64,000 bases of DNA from Paenibacillus sp. OV219 (lineage in GTDB: Bacteria; Bacillota; Bacilli; Paenibacillales; Paenibacillaceae): the NCBI RefSeq assembly GCF_900110075.1, contig NZ_FOCJ01000008.1, positions 1-64,000 on the forward strand, read 5' to 3'. Each line of letters starts with the position of its first letter. The first letter of the stretch is position 1. A program made the translations under genes and the position numbers. The notes beneath the pieces were generated by a model. It worked only from the letters and a program-made list of their open reading frames with translations, was not told the origin of the DNA and did not search any database. This document shows, one piece after another, positions 45,155 to 54,138 of this stretch.

Positions 45155-46555
45155 ATGAATGAAGCGGTTCGCCTTGCGATGCAGGGAGGCCAATACGCGC
45201 AGGCGGAGAAACTGCTCACCGAGCAGCTCGCTGTAAATCCGCTGAGCGCACAGAGCTGGGTGCTGCTTGGCGAAGCGCTGCTGCATCAGGGCTGCGGTGA
45301 CGCGGCGCAGCTCGCCTTTGATCGAGGCTGGCTGCTCGACCCGATGGCACAGTGGGTGCCATCGGTGCAGCAGATGCTAGCGAAGACGCCTGCCGGCCCG
45401 GCGCGGCCGGAGATCAAGCGACTGCTAGCGCCTAAACGCAACGTTACCGTGGCTGCAGCGATTATGACGCGTAACGAAGCACGCTGTATCGAACGCTGCG
45501 TGCTCAGCTTGCAGCATGCAGTTGATGAAATTCTCATTATTGATTCGAGCTCCACGGACGGTACGGTTCAGCTCGTCGCGAATCTCCCTAAAGTGAAGGT
45601 GATTACGAGCGCCGCGCAAAATGATGATTTTGCAGCTAAGCGAAATCAGGCGCTGCCGTATCTGAACAGTGATTGGGTGCTGTGGGTAGACGCCGATGAA
45701 TGGCTGTTTGAAGAAGATGTCCAGGCGGTCCGGCAGGTAGCAGAGCTGTTCGATAGTCGAGGACAGGTTGTATTGAACATCTGCCAAGTGAACTATGTCC
45801 AAGGGAAGGTGAAGCCTGACTTCGGCATTCCGCGCATGTTCCCGCTGGGTAGAGGACTCCATTATTATGGCCGAGTACATGAGCAAGTCGTTCCTGAGGA
45901 TGGAGAGATGTACGAGACGAGTGTACTGAGGCGGCCTGTCCGAATTAGGCTGCACCATGATGGCTACGAGCCGAGCATCGTACAATCGCGAAGCAAGATT
46001 AATCGTAATCTTCGCTTGCTGGAGATGATGGTCGAGGAGGATCCAAGCAATCCGGGCTGGCTCATGTATTACGGCCGGGAAACATTAGCGGCAGGAGATC
46101 GCGAGAAGGCGAAGATGCTCCTACTCGAAGCGGAGCGCCGGGTGTCCGACAAGCCGAACTTCGGCCGGCATGCCGATATTCTGATGCTGCTCGGTAAAAT
46201 CTACATGAGCGAGAGCAATTACGAGGATGCGATTGGGGTATGCAGCCATGCGCTGAAGCTGCAGCCGAACTATCCGGATGCGAGCTACCATCTCGCGCGG
46301 GCGCAGATGAAGCAGGCCGCAGAGCTCCTGCAGAAGGCGGAGCGCAATCTCGTCGGAGCGAAGCAGAGCTTCCAATCGTACCGGGGCATCGTTGCGGTAG
46401 ACGAATCGATCAAGGAGTGGCGGGCGGATTTAGCGCTGGCCGACTTAACCGCGATCTCGGGCAAGCAAGCAGCAGCCAAAGCGAAGTATGAATCACTGCT
46501 GGCTCGTTACCCCGAGCTTACATCAGTGAGAGAGCGGCTTGCTCGGATGGAGTAG
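45155..46555 (+). CDS. TPR-glycosyltransferase family 2 fusion
   Basis: A 466-residue cytosolic protein. N-terminal TPR-like helices (1-75, AEKLLTEQLAVNPLSAQSWVLLGEALL) lead into a GT2 domain (about 98-300) with the nucleotide-binding AAAIMTRNEARCIERCVLSL start and the DxD motif in WVLWVDADEWLF. More TPR repeats follow (300-466, EDAIGVCSHALKLQPNYPDASYHLA). This architecture is frequent in Paenibacillus and is linked to glycosylation of surface proteins or flagellin. The giant secreted protein just upstream could be a target, but they are separated by a terminator. Start ATG 45155 follows GAGGGGAG. Confidence 0.87.
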   Translation: MNEAVRLAMQGGQYAQAEKLLTEQLAVNPLSAQSWVLLGEALLHQGCGDAAQLAFDRGWLLDPMAQWVPSVQQMLAKTPAGPARPEIKRLLAPKRNVTVAAAIMTRNEARCIERCVLSLQHAVDEILIIDSSSTDGTVQLVANLPKVKVITSAAQNDDFAAKRNQALPYLNSDWVLWVDADEWLFEEDVQAVRQVAELFDSRGQVVLNICQVNYVQGKVKPDFGIPRMFPLGRGLHYYGRVHEQVVPEDGEMYETSVLRRPVRIRLHHDGYEPSIVQSRSKINRNLRLLEMMVEEDPSNPGWLMYYGRETLAAGDREKAKMLLLEAERRVSDKPNFGRHADILMLLGKIYMSESNYEDAIGVCSHALKLQPNYPDASYHLARAQMKQAAELLQKAERNLVGAKQSFQSYRGIVAVDESIKEWRADLALADLTAISGKQAAAKAKYESLLARYPELTSVRERLARME

Positions 46556-46583
46556 TTTTATTTTGCATAAAATCTAATGTTTA

Positions 46584-46618
46584 CTGACATGCTGTTGTCA
46601 GCAGACCTTCTGTATAGT
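46584..46618 (+). promoter_or_regulatory. Inverted repeat and -10 upstream of DinB gene
   Basis: CTGACA and TGTCAG flank 6 nt (46584-46601), and TATAGT follows at 46613-46618. The inverted repeat would cover the -35 region, so it may bind a repressor. Confidence 0.45.
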
Positions 46619-46661
46619 GAACTTATGAAAGTTAGCGATAGAAGTAATGGAGGCGAACAGC

Positions 46662-47159
46662 ATGTTTACAAGAGTGCAAGACTTTATTAATGACTATAGC
46701 AGAGAGTCCCAAGGGACACAGAGGCTGCTTGATACCCTGACAGATGAATCATTAAACGGGCAGATTGTAACGGGCTTCCGCACACTCGGCCGCCTGGCTT
46801 GGCACTTAATTCACGATGACAAAGGCATGCTGCAGCAGATCGGCATTAAGTTTAAAGCGCCGGCCGCGCATTCGGAGCCGCCGCAATCGGCGGCAGCCAT
46901 CGCGCAAACATATCGGGAGACGGCAGACGCGATTCTTGAAGCCGCTTCACAGTGGTCGGATGACAAGCTGCAAGAGAGCCACACATTGTTCGGCCAAACA
47001 TGGAAGAACGGGTTTACACTCATCCAATTCCTGAAGCATGAGGTTCACCACCGCGGCCAGCTGACCATCCTTATGCGCCAAGCAGGTTTGCCGATTGCAG
47101 GTGTGTACGGTCCTTCCAAGGAAGAGTGGGAACGTATGGGCATGACTGCGCCATTGTAA
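46662..47159 (+). CDS. DinB-family protein
   Basis: A 165-residue DinB/YfiT-type four-helix protein. The three metal-binding histidines are visible as LAWHLIHDD in helix 2 and FLKHEVHHRGQL near residue 130. It resembles Bacillus DinB-like enzymes more than the protein at 37900 does, so the two are not a recent duplication. ATG 46662 follows GGAGGC by 8 nt; an in-frame ATG at 46647 lies before that site and is rejected. Substrate unknown. Confidence 0.88.
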   Translation: MFTRVQDFINDYSRESQGTQRLLDTLTDESLNGQIVTGFRTLGRLAWHLIHDDKGMLQQIGIKFKAPAAHSEPPQSAAAIAQTYRETADAILEAASQWSDDKLQESHTLFGQTWKNGFTLIQFLKHEVHHRGQLTILMRQAGLPIAGVYGPSKEEWERMGMTAPL

Positions 47160-47178
47160 TCTATCGTTCAATGAAGAA

Positions 47179-47221
47179 GCTGCGATTGCTCCGCACAGGT
47201 GGGGCGCTCGCGGCTTTTTTG
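47179..47221 (+). terminator. Terminator of DinB gene
   Basis: AGCTGCGA pairs with TCGCGGCT (one wobble), with a further GCTCC/GGGGC inner stem, then six T. Confidence 0.7.
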
Positions 47222-47323
47222 TTATTCACGCTTTCGATCCGCTCATCGCCAACATCTTTAATTTTCGAAGAAAGAGCCATACTTTCTTTAATGTGCCTTG
47301 CCGCAATCCTTTCTATAATATAA

Positions 47324-47337
47324 TGAAAGCGATTTCT
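47324..47337. promoter_or_regulatory. cre-like site before GH43 gene
   Basis: TGAAAGCGATTTCT matches the catabolite-responsive element pattern TGNAARCGNTTNC at nearly all positions. It lies 33 nt before the GH43 ATG and just after a TATAATA run (near 47316-47322) that may be the -10. It fits carbon catabolite repression of xylan genes. Confidence 0.6.
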
Positions 47338-47370
47338 AGAATCCACGTAACAAGAAGGAGCGCTAAACTT

Positions 47371-48366
47371 ATGGATACGAACACAAGCAAGAAAGCACAG
47401 CAGAACGAACCCATTGTTACGCATATCTATACCGCCGACCCTTCTGCACATGTATTTGAAGGGAAGCTCTACATTTATCCTTCCCATGACATCGACCATG
47501 ATGGTCCTACGAATGATAACGGAGACCAATATGCGATGGAAGATTACCATGTTCTGTCGATGGAAAGTGCGGATGCGCCAGTCGTCGATCATGGCGAAGC
47601 GCTTCATATTAAAGATGTGCCATGGGCATCCCAGCAGATGTGGGCGCCGGATGCGGCCTTCAAGAACGATACGTACTACTTGTATTTCCCGGCTAGAGAC
47701 AAGGACGGTGTCTTCCGGATCGGCGTAGCGACAAGCGCATCGCCAATCGGACCGTTCAAGGCTGAGGAGAACTACATGGAGGGCAGCTTCAGCATTGATC
47801 CTGCCGTATACGTCGATGAGGACGGCCAATCTTATATGTACTTCGGCGGACTATGGGGCGGCCAATTGGAGAAGTGGCAGACAGGCGCTTACAAGCCGGA
47901 GGCAGAAGGACCTGCTGTGAATGAGCCGGCGCTTGGACCGCAAGTTGCGCAGCTGAGCGATGATATGCTCTCATTCCAGACAGCGCCAATGGAAATCCTG
48001 ATTGTAGATGAGAACGGGGCACCGATTCCTGCAGGTGATGAAGAGCGCCGCTATTTCGAAGGTCCATGGATGCATAAGTACGAATGCAAATATTACCTCT
48101 CGTATTCAACGGGCACAACACATAAACTGGTCTATGCAGTAGGCGATCATCCAGAAGGGCCGTTCGTGTTCAAAGGCACGTTCCTAACGCCGGTGCTCGG
48201 CTGGACGACACACCATTCCATCGTCGAGTATCAGGATAAGTGGTACTTGTTCTACCATGATGCGTCGCTTTCCGGCGGCGTTGACCATAAACGAAGCGTC
48301 AAATTTACGGAGCTACATTACAACGAGGATGGCACGATCCAATTGATTGAGCCTTATAAGGAGTAA
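47371..48366 (+). CDS. GH43 beta-xylosidase/arabinofuranosidase, intracellular
   Basis: A 331-residue five-bladed beta-propeller glycosidase with no signal peptide. The GH43 catalytic triad is visible: general base D23 (YTADPSAHVFEG), pKa-modulating D143 (FSIDPAVYVDEDG) and general acid E230 (YFEGPWMHKY). It should remove xylose or arabinose from short xylo-oligosaccharides inside the cell. ATG 47371 follows AAGAAGGAG; an earlier in-frame ATG at 47293 lies upstream of the cre-like site and is rejected. It opens the aldouronate/xylan cluster and has its own terminator. Confidence 0.9.
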   Translation: MDTNTSKKAQQNEPIVTHIYTADPSAHVFEGKLYIYPSHDIDHDGPTNDNGDQYAMEDYHVLSMESADAPVVDHGEALHIKDVPWASQQMWAPDAAFKNDTYYLYFPARDKDGVFRIGVATSASPIGPFKAEENYMEGSFSIDPAVYVDEDGQSYMYFGGLWGGQLEKWQTGAYKPEAEGPAVNEPALGPQVAQLSDDMLSFQTAPMEILIVDENGAPIPAGDEERRYFEGPWMHKYECKYYLSYSTGTTHKLVYAVGDHPEGPFVFKGTFLTPVLGWTTHHSIVEYQDKWYLFYHDASLSGGVDHKRSVKFTELHYNEDGTIQLIEPYKE

Positions 48367-48373
48367 GCAGAAG

Positions 48374-48400
48374 AAAGCGGCCTACGGGCTGCTTTTTTTT
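48374..48400 (+). terminator. Terminator of GH43 gene
   Basis: AAAGCGGCC pairs with GGGCTGCTTT around a 3-nt loop, followed by eight T. Confidence 0.85.
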
Positions 48401-48430
48401 ATCTTCATTATAGATTTATAAGTTTCAAGT

Positions 48431-48497
48431 GTACAAATTTCTATAATGTCTCCGCGAAACGTAAGCTTTTCCACAAGGATGGCAATAGCCGGTTACA
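48431..48497 (+). repeat. Conserved intergenic element, copy B
   Basis: The partner of 34803-34866. It shares AATTTCTAT, CCGCGAAACGTAAGCTTT, CCA, AGGATG and AGCCG-TTAC in the same order and spacing. AAGTGTA (48426-48432) can pair with TACACTT at the end, and TCC/GGA forms a small inner hairpin. It too starts ~30 nt after a terminator. It lies upstream of the promoter of the binding-protein gene, so it is not clearly part of that leader. Confidence 0.55.
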
Positions 48498-48651
48498 CTT
48501 TTTATATGCGTTTTTTGGGGATGCTATAGATGAGATGTTCCACGAAGTTATCCCAAGTCTATACTGAATTTGCTTCCTGATAACGAGGAACGTATATGCT
48601 TTTTAAAGCTTTAGCTATAGTTTATTAGGTCAACAAAGTCCATAGAAATTA

Positions 48652-48670
48652 TATAATGAAAGTGCTTACA
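48652..48670 (+). promoter_or_regulatory. -10 and overlapping cre/LacI-like operator of lplA-like gene
   Basis: TATAAT (48652-48657) runs into TGAAAGTGCTTACA (48657-48670), an inverted TGAAAG/CTTACA repeat of the cre/LacI type. Transcription would start inside the operator, so bound repressor would block initiation. This also shows that the ATG at 48656 cannot be the translation start. Confidence 0.6.
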
Positions 48671-48703
48671 AAACATACAGCGATTGAAAGGGGTTTGAAA
48701 GCA

Positions 48704-50437
48704 TTGGCTAAAAAACTAATGGTTGCTTCTATGGCGATTGCAGTGGCTTTGACTGCATCTGCATGTGGAAATAGCAACAACGGCGGAGATGAAGCATCGA
48801 AGAACAACAATTCTTCGAATACTACAAACAATACTGCTGCTTCCACCGATAATACCTCGGCAACAAATGAAAGCGCTTCGGCGGCACAAGAAAAAGTGAC
48901 CTTCAGTTTATTTAACGGAGTAGCTAATGCGCCGGATGGCAACACGAACGAGACGACAATTGGTAAGTCGCTTGAGGATCAAACCGGTGTCAACTTCAAA
49001 ATCGAACATTTGGTAGGCGACCTGAAAACTAAAATCGGTACGATGATCGCATCCAACAAATATCCGGATGTTATCGACCCGGACGCAGGCATTGACCAAT
49101 TGCTCGATGCTGGCGCTTTTATCGACCTTTCTCCTTACATCGACAAATATCCTAACATCAAGAAAGTTTACGGACCGTACTTGAACCGCATGAAAGCGAA
49201 GGATGGTAAGATCTACTACTTGCCGTTCTCCACGCAAGTTGGCGCATACACGCCAGACCCTAACATCAACCAAGGTGCATTCTGGGTTCAACGCCGCGTA
49301 CTGAAGGAAGCGGGCTATCCGAAGCTCAAAACAATGGACGAGTACTTCAAGCTGGTTGAAGACTTTGTCAATAAGCATAAAGACGAGAACCTGATTGGCT
49401 ACGCATCGCTGACGAATGACTGGAGATTCTTTGCAACTTCCAACCAGTCGATGCACTTGGCAGGCTATCCGAATGACGGAAACGTCGAGATCGACATGAC
49501 GACACACGAAGCGAAGACATACTACACGAACGATGATACGAAACGCTGGCTGCAAGCATTGAACACGCTGAATGCAAAAGGTCTGTTCGATAAAGCGTCG
49601 TTTGTTGACAACTATGACCAGTACATCGCGAAGCTCAGCTCCAAGAAAGTCGTCGGCTTCTTCGATTACGGCTGGCAAATCGCGAATGCGAACAACGTAT
49701 TGAAGGACGCTGCTAAGAAAGATCCGGCTCAAGATGATTACGTATACCAACCAATGCCGATCACTTTCGACGGTCAACCGGACCAATTGCTTGACCCGCC
49801 AGGATTCGTTAACAACCGCGGTATCGGTATCACTGTGAGCGCGAAGGAACCTGAGCGCATTATGCAATACTGGGATACGCTGCTCTCTGAAGACAACCAA
49901 ATTCTTAGAAGCTGGGGCATCAAAGGCGAGACGTATGAAGTGGACGACAAAGGCCGTTTCTACCGTACGCCAGAAGAGATTGCTAAGATCGACGAGCCGT
50001 TTAAGCTGAAATTCGGTCTCACGTACTACGCATGGGATTGGCCGCAATACGGCACAAACTCGACGCTGTCTAACGGCAATGCACTTGCACCAGGCCTGCA
50101 GCCGGAAGTGTTCCAACTGAGCTTGACGGACAAAGATAAAGAAATTCTTGGCAAGCATGGCGTTAAAACGTATGCAGATCAATTCGCAACTCCGCAAGAC
50201 CGTCCTTGGTACCCAGCATGGGGTATTCCAAAAGAGCAAGGCTCGCCACAGCAAATTTGGGAAACCAAGAAGGACGAAGTGACGAAGAAGTACTATCCGA
50301 AGATCGTTCTAGCGAAGCCAGCTGACTTTGATAAAGTATGGCAAGAATATCTCGGCGCATTCGGCAAGCTGGATACAGCAGGCTATGAGAAATGGTACAC
50401 CGAGCAAATTAAAGCCATTCTTGATGCAAGCAAGTAA
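48704..50437 (+). CDS. LplA-like oligosaccharide-binding lipoprotein (aldouronate importer)
   Basis: Extracellular binding protein of about 577 residues, the large LplA/YtcQ type found with YesM/YesN systems. TTG 48704 is chosen: GAAAGGGG lies 10 nt upstream and the result is a compact lipoprotein signal ending ALTASAC. The in-frame ATG at 48656 overlaps the promoter and operator. A Ser/Asn/Thr linker follows the Cys. It is followed by two permeases, YesN, YesM and xylan-debranching enzymes. By analogy with Paenibacillus aldouronate loci it probably binds methylglucuronoxylo-oligosaccharides. Confidence 0.9.
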   Translation: MAKKLMVASMAIAVALTASACGNSNNGGDEASKNNNSSNTTNNTAASTDNTSATNESASAAQEKVTFSLFNGVANAPDGNTNETTIGKSLEDQTGVNFKIEHLVGDLKTKIGTMIASNKYPDVIDPDAGIDQLLDAGAFIDLSPYIDKYPNIKKVYGPYLNRMKAKDGKIYYLPFSTQVGAYTPDPNINQGAFWVQRRVLKEAGYPKLKTMDEYFKLVEDFVNKHKDENLIGYASLTNDWRFFATSNQSMHLAGYPNDGNVEIDMTTHEAKTYYTNDDTKRWLQALNTLNAKGLFDKASFVDNYDQYIAKLSSKKVVGFFDYGWQIANANNVLKDAAKKDPAQDDYVYQPMPITFDGQPDQLLDPPGFVNNRGIGITVSAKEPERIMQYWDTLLSEDNQILRSWGIKGETYEVDDKGRFYRTPEEIAKIDEPFKLKFGLTYYAWDWPQYGTNSTLSNGNALAPGLQPEVFQLSLTDKDKEILGKHGVKTYADQFATPQDRPWYPAWGIPKEQGSPQQIWETKKDEVTKKYYPKIVLAKPADFDKVWQEYLGAFGKLDTAGYEKWYTEQIKAILDASK

Positions 50438-50468
50438 GCAAGAAAGAAAGTAATCGATTAGAAGGCTA

Positions 50469-50528
50469 AGCGAAGGGCCGACATAAGCGTGCAGCTAATA
50501 GCGCAGACGTCTGGCCCTTCGTTTATTT
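50469..50528 (+). terminator. Attenuating hairpin after the binding protein
   Basis: CGAAGGGCC (50471-50479) pairs with GGCCCTTCG (50513-50521), with a further ACGTCT-type inner pairing, followed by TTTATTT. It probably reduces read-through into the permease genes. Confidence 0.75.
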
Positions 50529-50563
50529 CTACCATGGTCGAAATGGAAGGGGAACTATTACGT

Positions 50564-51481
50564 ATGGAAAAGAGTTTTCTTAAAAAACTCATACAGCAAC
50601 GGATGCTCGTCCTGATGTCCGTTCCATTCGTCATTTGGTTGTTTATTTTCAAATATTTGCCGCTTTGGGGATGGACGATTGCGTTTCAGAAGTATAAGCC
50701 GGCTTTAAGCTTCTCCCAGCAGAAATGGGTTGGCTTTGAGCATTTCAAATTTCTGTTTCAGGACGAAAGGTTCCTGCGTGTATTGCGTAATACGCTCGCG
50801 ATGAGCGGCATTAATCTCGTGCTTGGCTTCGTAACTGCAATTACGTTTGCGCTGCTGCTGAACGAGGTCCGCATAATGGCTTTCAAGAAGTTCGTGCAAA
50901 CAATCAGCTATTTGCCACACTTTATTTCATGGGTTGTTGCGGCAGGGATTATTCAGACGACGCTTGCTCCTGATGGCATTATTAACGATATTTTGGTCGG
51001 AACAGGTATTATTCATAAAGGCAGCGAGATTCTATTCCTTGGCATCCCGCATTATTTCTGGGGTATTTTCGGGGCAAGCTCCGTGTGGAAAGAGGTCGGC
51101 TGGAATACAATCGTATATTTGGCCGCAATGACAGCAATTGATCCTTCTCAATATGAAGCGGCTGATATGGATGGCGCTGGTCGTTTCAGGAAGATGTGGA
51201 ACGTGACTTTGCCGGGTATTCGGCCGGTTATCGTCGTTCTGCTCATTATGAATATCGGTAATTTGATGGAATCGGGATTCGAGCCGCAATACCTTCTCGG
51301 CAACGGGATGAACGTCGACTTCTCCGAGAACATTGACATATTCGTACTCAAGTATGGTATTGAACAAAGCAACTACTCGTTATCAATCGCAGCGGGTATG
51401 TTTAAAACCGTCGTCAGTCTTATTCTTTTGACTACGGCGAATACAATCGCCAAGAAAACAGGAGAAGCTAGACTGTTCTAG
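50564..51481 (+). CDS. LplB-like ABC transporter permease
   Basis: A 305-residue permease of the aldouronate-type importer, with six helices. The EAA loop is present as PSQYEAADMDGAGRFRKMWN. ATG 50564 follows AAGGGGAA by 9 nt; a longer frame from 50489 overlaps the attenuator hairpin. As with the importer at 1670, there is no dedicated ATPase gene here, so a shared MsmX-type ATPase is expected. Confidence 0.92.
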   Translation: MEKSFLKKLIQQRMLVLMSVPFVIWLFIFKYLPLWGWTIAFQKYKPALSFSQQKWVGFEHFKFLFQDERFLRVLRNTLAMSGINLVLGFVTAITFALLLNEVRIMAFKKFVQTISYLPHFISWVVAAGIIQTTLAPDGIINDILVGTGIIHKGSEILFLGIPHYFWGIFGASSVWKEVGWNTIVYLAAMTAIDPSQYEAADMDGAGRFRKMWNVTLPGIRPVIVVLLIMNIGNLMESGFEPQYLLGNGMNVDFSENIDIFVLKYGIEQSNYSLSIAAGMFKTVVSLILLTTANTIAKKTGEARLF

Positions 51482-51494
51482 GGAGGGTAGCCAG

Positions 51495-52391
51495 ATGATC
51501 AAAAACGCATCTTTGGGAGATAAAATATTCGTAATTTGCAACTACACTTTTTTGGCCTTACTTATGGTCATCACCTTATATCCATTCTTGAATACGCTCG
51601 CTTACTCGCTTAATGCCGGACTTGACTCACTTAAAGGCGACATTTATCTATGGCCAAGACTGTTCTCGATCGAGAATTACAAGTTTGTATTCAAGGAAGC
51701 GACGATTCTCCACGCTACACTTATTTCGGTCCTTCGTACGATAATCGGTACGGTCATTACGGTGTTCTGTTCGGCGATGGTGGCTTACACGTTAAGCCGT
51801 CAGGACTATGTACTGCGTAAGTTCATTACAATCGCATTTATTCTTACGATGTATTTTTACGGCGGTTTAATTCCAGTGTTCCTATTGATGCGCGATTTGC
51901 ACTTGGTTGGAAGCTTCTGGGTTTATATCTTCCCAGGCGTAATCGGCGTATTCAACCTGATTGTCATCCGTTCCTTTATCGAGGGGCTTCCCGAGAGCAT
52001 CATGGAATCCGGACGAATTGATGGCGCCGGCGATTTCCGCACGTTCTTCAACATCGTGCTGCCGCTCTGTCTTCCAGTTCTCGCAACGGTGGCGTTGTTC
52101 ACGGCGGTGTACCAGTGGAACTCTTGGTTCGATGTTTTCTTGTACAACTCGTCTGACATCAATCTGAGCACGCTGCAATACGAATTGATGAAAATTTTGC
52201 AGAATTCCAACGTTTCCTCGGCAACGATGGAGAGCGGATTCGCGAATTCGGGCGGGACAACTTCGATGGTCACGCCGCTCTCGATTCGAGCGACGATGAC
52301 GATTGTGGCATCGGTACCGATGATTATCATTTATCCGTTCCTTCAGAGGTATTTCGTGAAGGGTATGACGGTTGGCGGAGTAAAAGGTTAA
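51495..52391 (+). CDS. LplC-like ABC transporter permease
   Basis: Second permease of the importer, 298 residues, six helices, EAA loop ESIMESGRIDGAGDFRTFFN. GGGAGGG precedes the ATG, 13 bp after the previous stop. The C-terminus KGMTVGGVKG is the usual ending of this permease family. Partner of the LplB-like protein at 50564. Confidence 0.92.
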   Translation: MIKNASLGDKIFVICNYTFLALLMVITLYPFLNTLAYSLNAGLDSLKGDIYLWPRLFSIENYKFVFKEATILHATLISVLRTIIGTVITVFCSAMVAYTLSRQDYVLRKFITIAFILTMYFYGGLIPVFLLMRDLHLVGSFWVYIFPGVIGVFNLIVIRSFIEGLPESIMESGRIDGAGDFRTFFNIVLPLCLPVLATVALFTAVYQWNSWFDVFLYNSSDINLSTLQYELMKILQNSNVSSATMESGFANSGGTTSMVTPLSIRATMTIVASVPMIIIYPFLQRYFVKGMTVGGVKG

Positions 52392-52468
52392 TAATACGAA
52401 TGAGGCGCATGCTGCTATTGGCATGTGCCTGCGTTGTTTCTCGGCAAGTGAATAAATCAGGTAGAACG

Positions 52469-52513
52469 TGCTATACTTTTCAAAAGTGCTGCCACATCTT
52501 GAAAGCGATTGCA
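52469..52513 (+). promoter_or_regulatory. Extended -10 promoter and cre-like site before yesN
   Basis: TGCTATACT is an extended -10 (52469-52477). TGAAAGCGATTGCA (52500-52513) is a cre-like site downstream of it that could act as a roadblock. So the regulator genes may have their own catabolite-controlled promoter. Confidence 0.55.
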
Positions 52514-52531
52514 ACGTAAGGAGGCGTGCTG

Positions 52532-54109
52532 ATGCGTAGAGCTATTCTGGTTGACGATGAAGTATTTGCCCGCAAAGGGCTTGTTGGACTTATTCCTTGG
52601 GAACAATATGGCTTCGAGATTATCGCTGAAGCTGAGGACGGGGAAGAAGCTCTTGCGCTTATCGAACAACATAAGCCTGACCTTGTTATTACAGATATTC
52701 GAATGCCCGTACTCGATGGGCTTGAATTAATCCAGACCGTTCAAGAGCGTCTTGGCAAAGCCGTCAAGTTCATTATTATAAGTGGGTACGGCGATTTCAA
52801 ATATGCACAGCAGGCTGTTCGTTTCGGCGTCCATGATTACTTGCTGAAGCCGATTGACGAGGATGAGCTGATGGAGACGCTGCAGCGCATAGCGGCGATG
52901 CTCGATAGTACGCCAAGCTGGACGCAGGAAGGCAATCCGATGCTGCAAGCTTCGTTATTTGAACAGCTCATATCCGGCAAGGCCGACGACAAGACGCTGT
53001 CCGAAGCGGCCCAATATCTCGCATTGCAAGGCGATAAGCCGCTGCGCTATATCGCGCTTGAGCTGAATGATATTGCTGCGGATTCAACGGATGAGCAAAG
53101 AAACAGCCAGATTGAGATGGTGAGAGAAACAATTGTCGAGCTCTTGAAGCGCAGGCTTGAAATCACGCCGGTTGTCTACGTGCGGAGTCAGTCGGAGCTT
53201 GGCATTATTTTACGCCCTGATGTTAATCCCGCTTGGACGGTGCGACTTGGGGAAGAATTAGTCCGTGCTGCGAAGGGCCAGATCATGGAAGGCACGGTGC
53301 CTCTTGTCTATGTTGGAGCGACAGCAGAAAGCTTACGCGAGGTCAAACAATCGTACCAGAGCGCGATGGAGCTCATGCGGCTCAAGTATGCTTTTGCAAA
53401 CCAAAGCGTGATTGTATTTGACGACTTAGGGGGGATGAAGCTGCAGTTCAAGGAGCTGGAGCCATCGTTCTATTCCGAGCTGATGGAGCGGCTTGAGGAG
53501 CATGACAACGGGGGTGTGAACCTACTTGCCGATGCGATGTTCCGCGCGTTTCAGGAGCAGCGGTTTGCCTTGGAGTCGATGACCTCATCGCTTGCAAGAT
53601 GCGTGCACGAAGCGACCCGGATCATCCAAACCATGCAAGGCGACGAGAGCAAGCTTACTAATTTGCAGCCTATTCTGCAGTGGCATAACGAACCGCGTAC
53701 GCTGCAAGGCGTAAAGCAGCTGCTGACCCAGTTTCTGTCCGAGTGCATGACTTCGATTGCATCGCTGCGCAGTACGACGATGAGAGGCGATATCGGCAAA
53801 ATTCGAAGCTATATCGAGACGAACTATACGAGTAATATTAGCTTGAAGAGCATTGCGAAGCTCTTCTACATGAATCCGGTCTATCTCGGCCAACTGTTCA
53901 AGAAAACCTACGGTGTCTACTTTAACGATTTCCTGCTGCAAATCCGTATTCAGGAAGCGAAGCGCCAGCTGCGCCAAACCGATAAGAAGATCTATGAGAT
54001 TGCAGCTAGTGTCGGCTTCGGCAACCCGGATTATTTTGTCAGCCAGTTCGAGAAGGTTGAAGGGAAGACGCCGACCGAATATAAGAACGCCATGATTGCC
54101 AAGAAGTGA
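52532..54109 (+). CDS. YesN-type response regulator with AraC DNA-binding domain
   Basis: A 525-residue transcription factor. The receiver domain (1-120) has the phospho-acceptor D55 (VITDIRMPVLDG) and the conserved Lys in YLLKPIDEDE. A middle region of unknown fold is followed by a C-terminal AraC-type double helix-turn-helix (about 425-525, SLKSIAKLFYMNPVYLGQLFKKTYG). ATG 52532 follows AAGGAGG by 7 nt; GTG 52526 is too close. It is paired with the sensor kinase at 54139 and should activate the importer and xylan genes around it. Confidence 0.92.
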   Translation: MRRAILVDDEVFARKGLVGLIPWEQYGFEIIAEAEDGEEALALIEQHKPDLVITDIRMPVLDGLELIQTVQERLGKAVKFIIISGYGDFKYAQQAVRFGVHDYLLKPIDEDELMETLQRIAAMLDSTPSWTQEGNPMLQASLFEQLISGKADDKTLSEAAQYLALQGDKPLRYIALELNDIAADSTDEQRNSQIEMVRETIVELLKRRLEITPVVYVRSQSELGIILRPDVNPAWTVRLGEELVRAAKGQIMEGTVPLVYVGATAESLREVKQSYQSAMELMRLKYAFANQSVIVFDDLGGMKLQFKELEPSFYSELMERLEEHDNGGVNLLADAMFRAFQEQRFALESMTSSLARCVHEATRIIQTMQGDESKLTNLQPILQWHNEPRTLQGVKQLLTQFLSECMTSIASLRSTTMRGDIGKIRSYIETNYTSNISLKSIAKLFYMNPVYLGQLFKKTYGVYFNDFLLQIRIQEAKRQLRQTDKKIYEIAASVGFGNPDYFVSQFEKVEGKTPTEYKNAMIAKK

Positions 54110-54138
54110 GCAGAATGTTATCCGGGGGATCCACCTTT

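Noticed and set aside
37900..47159. The two DinB-family genes as a duplicated pair or mobile unit
   Set aside because: Their sequences are only distantly alike and they have different neighbours, so they are two independent members of a large family.
48908..50254. Minus-strand open frame of 448 codons within the LplA-like gene
   Set aside because: It is antisense to a well-supported lipoprotein gene, has unusual composition and no ribosome binding site.
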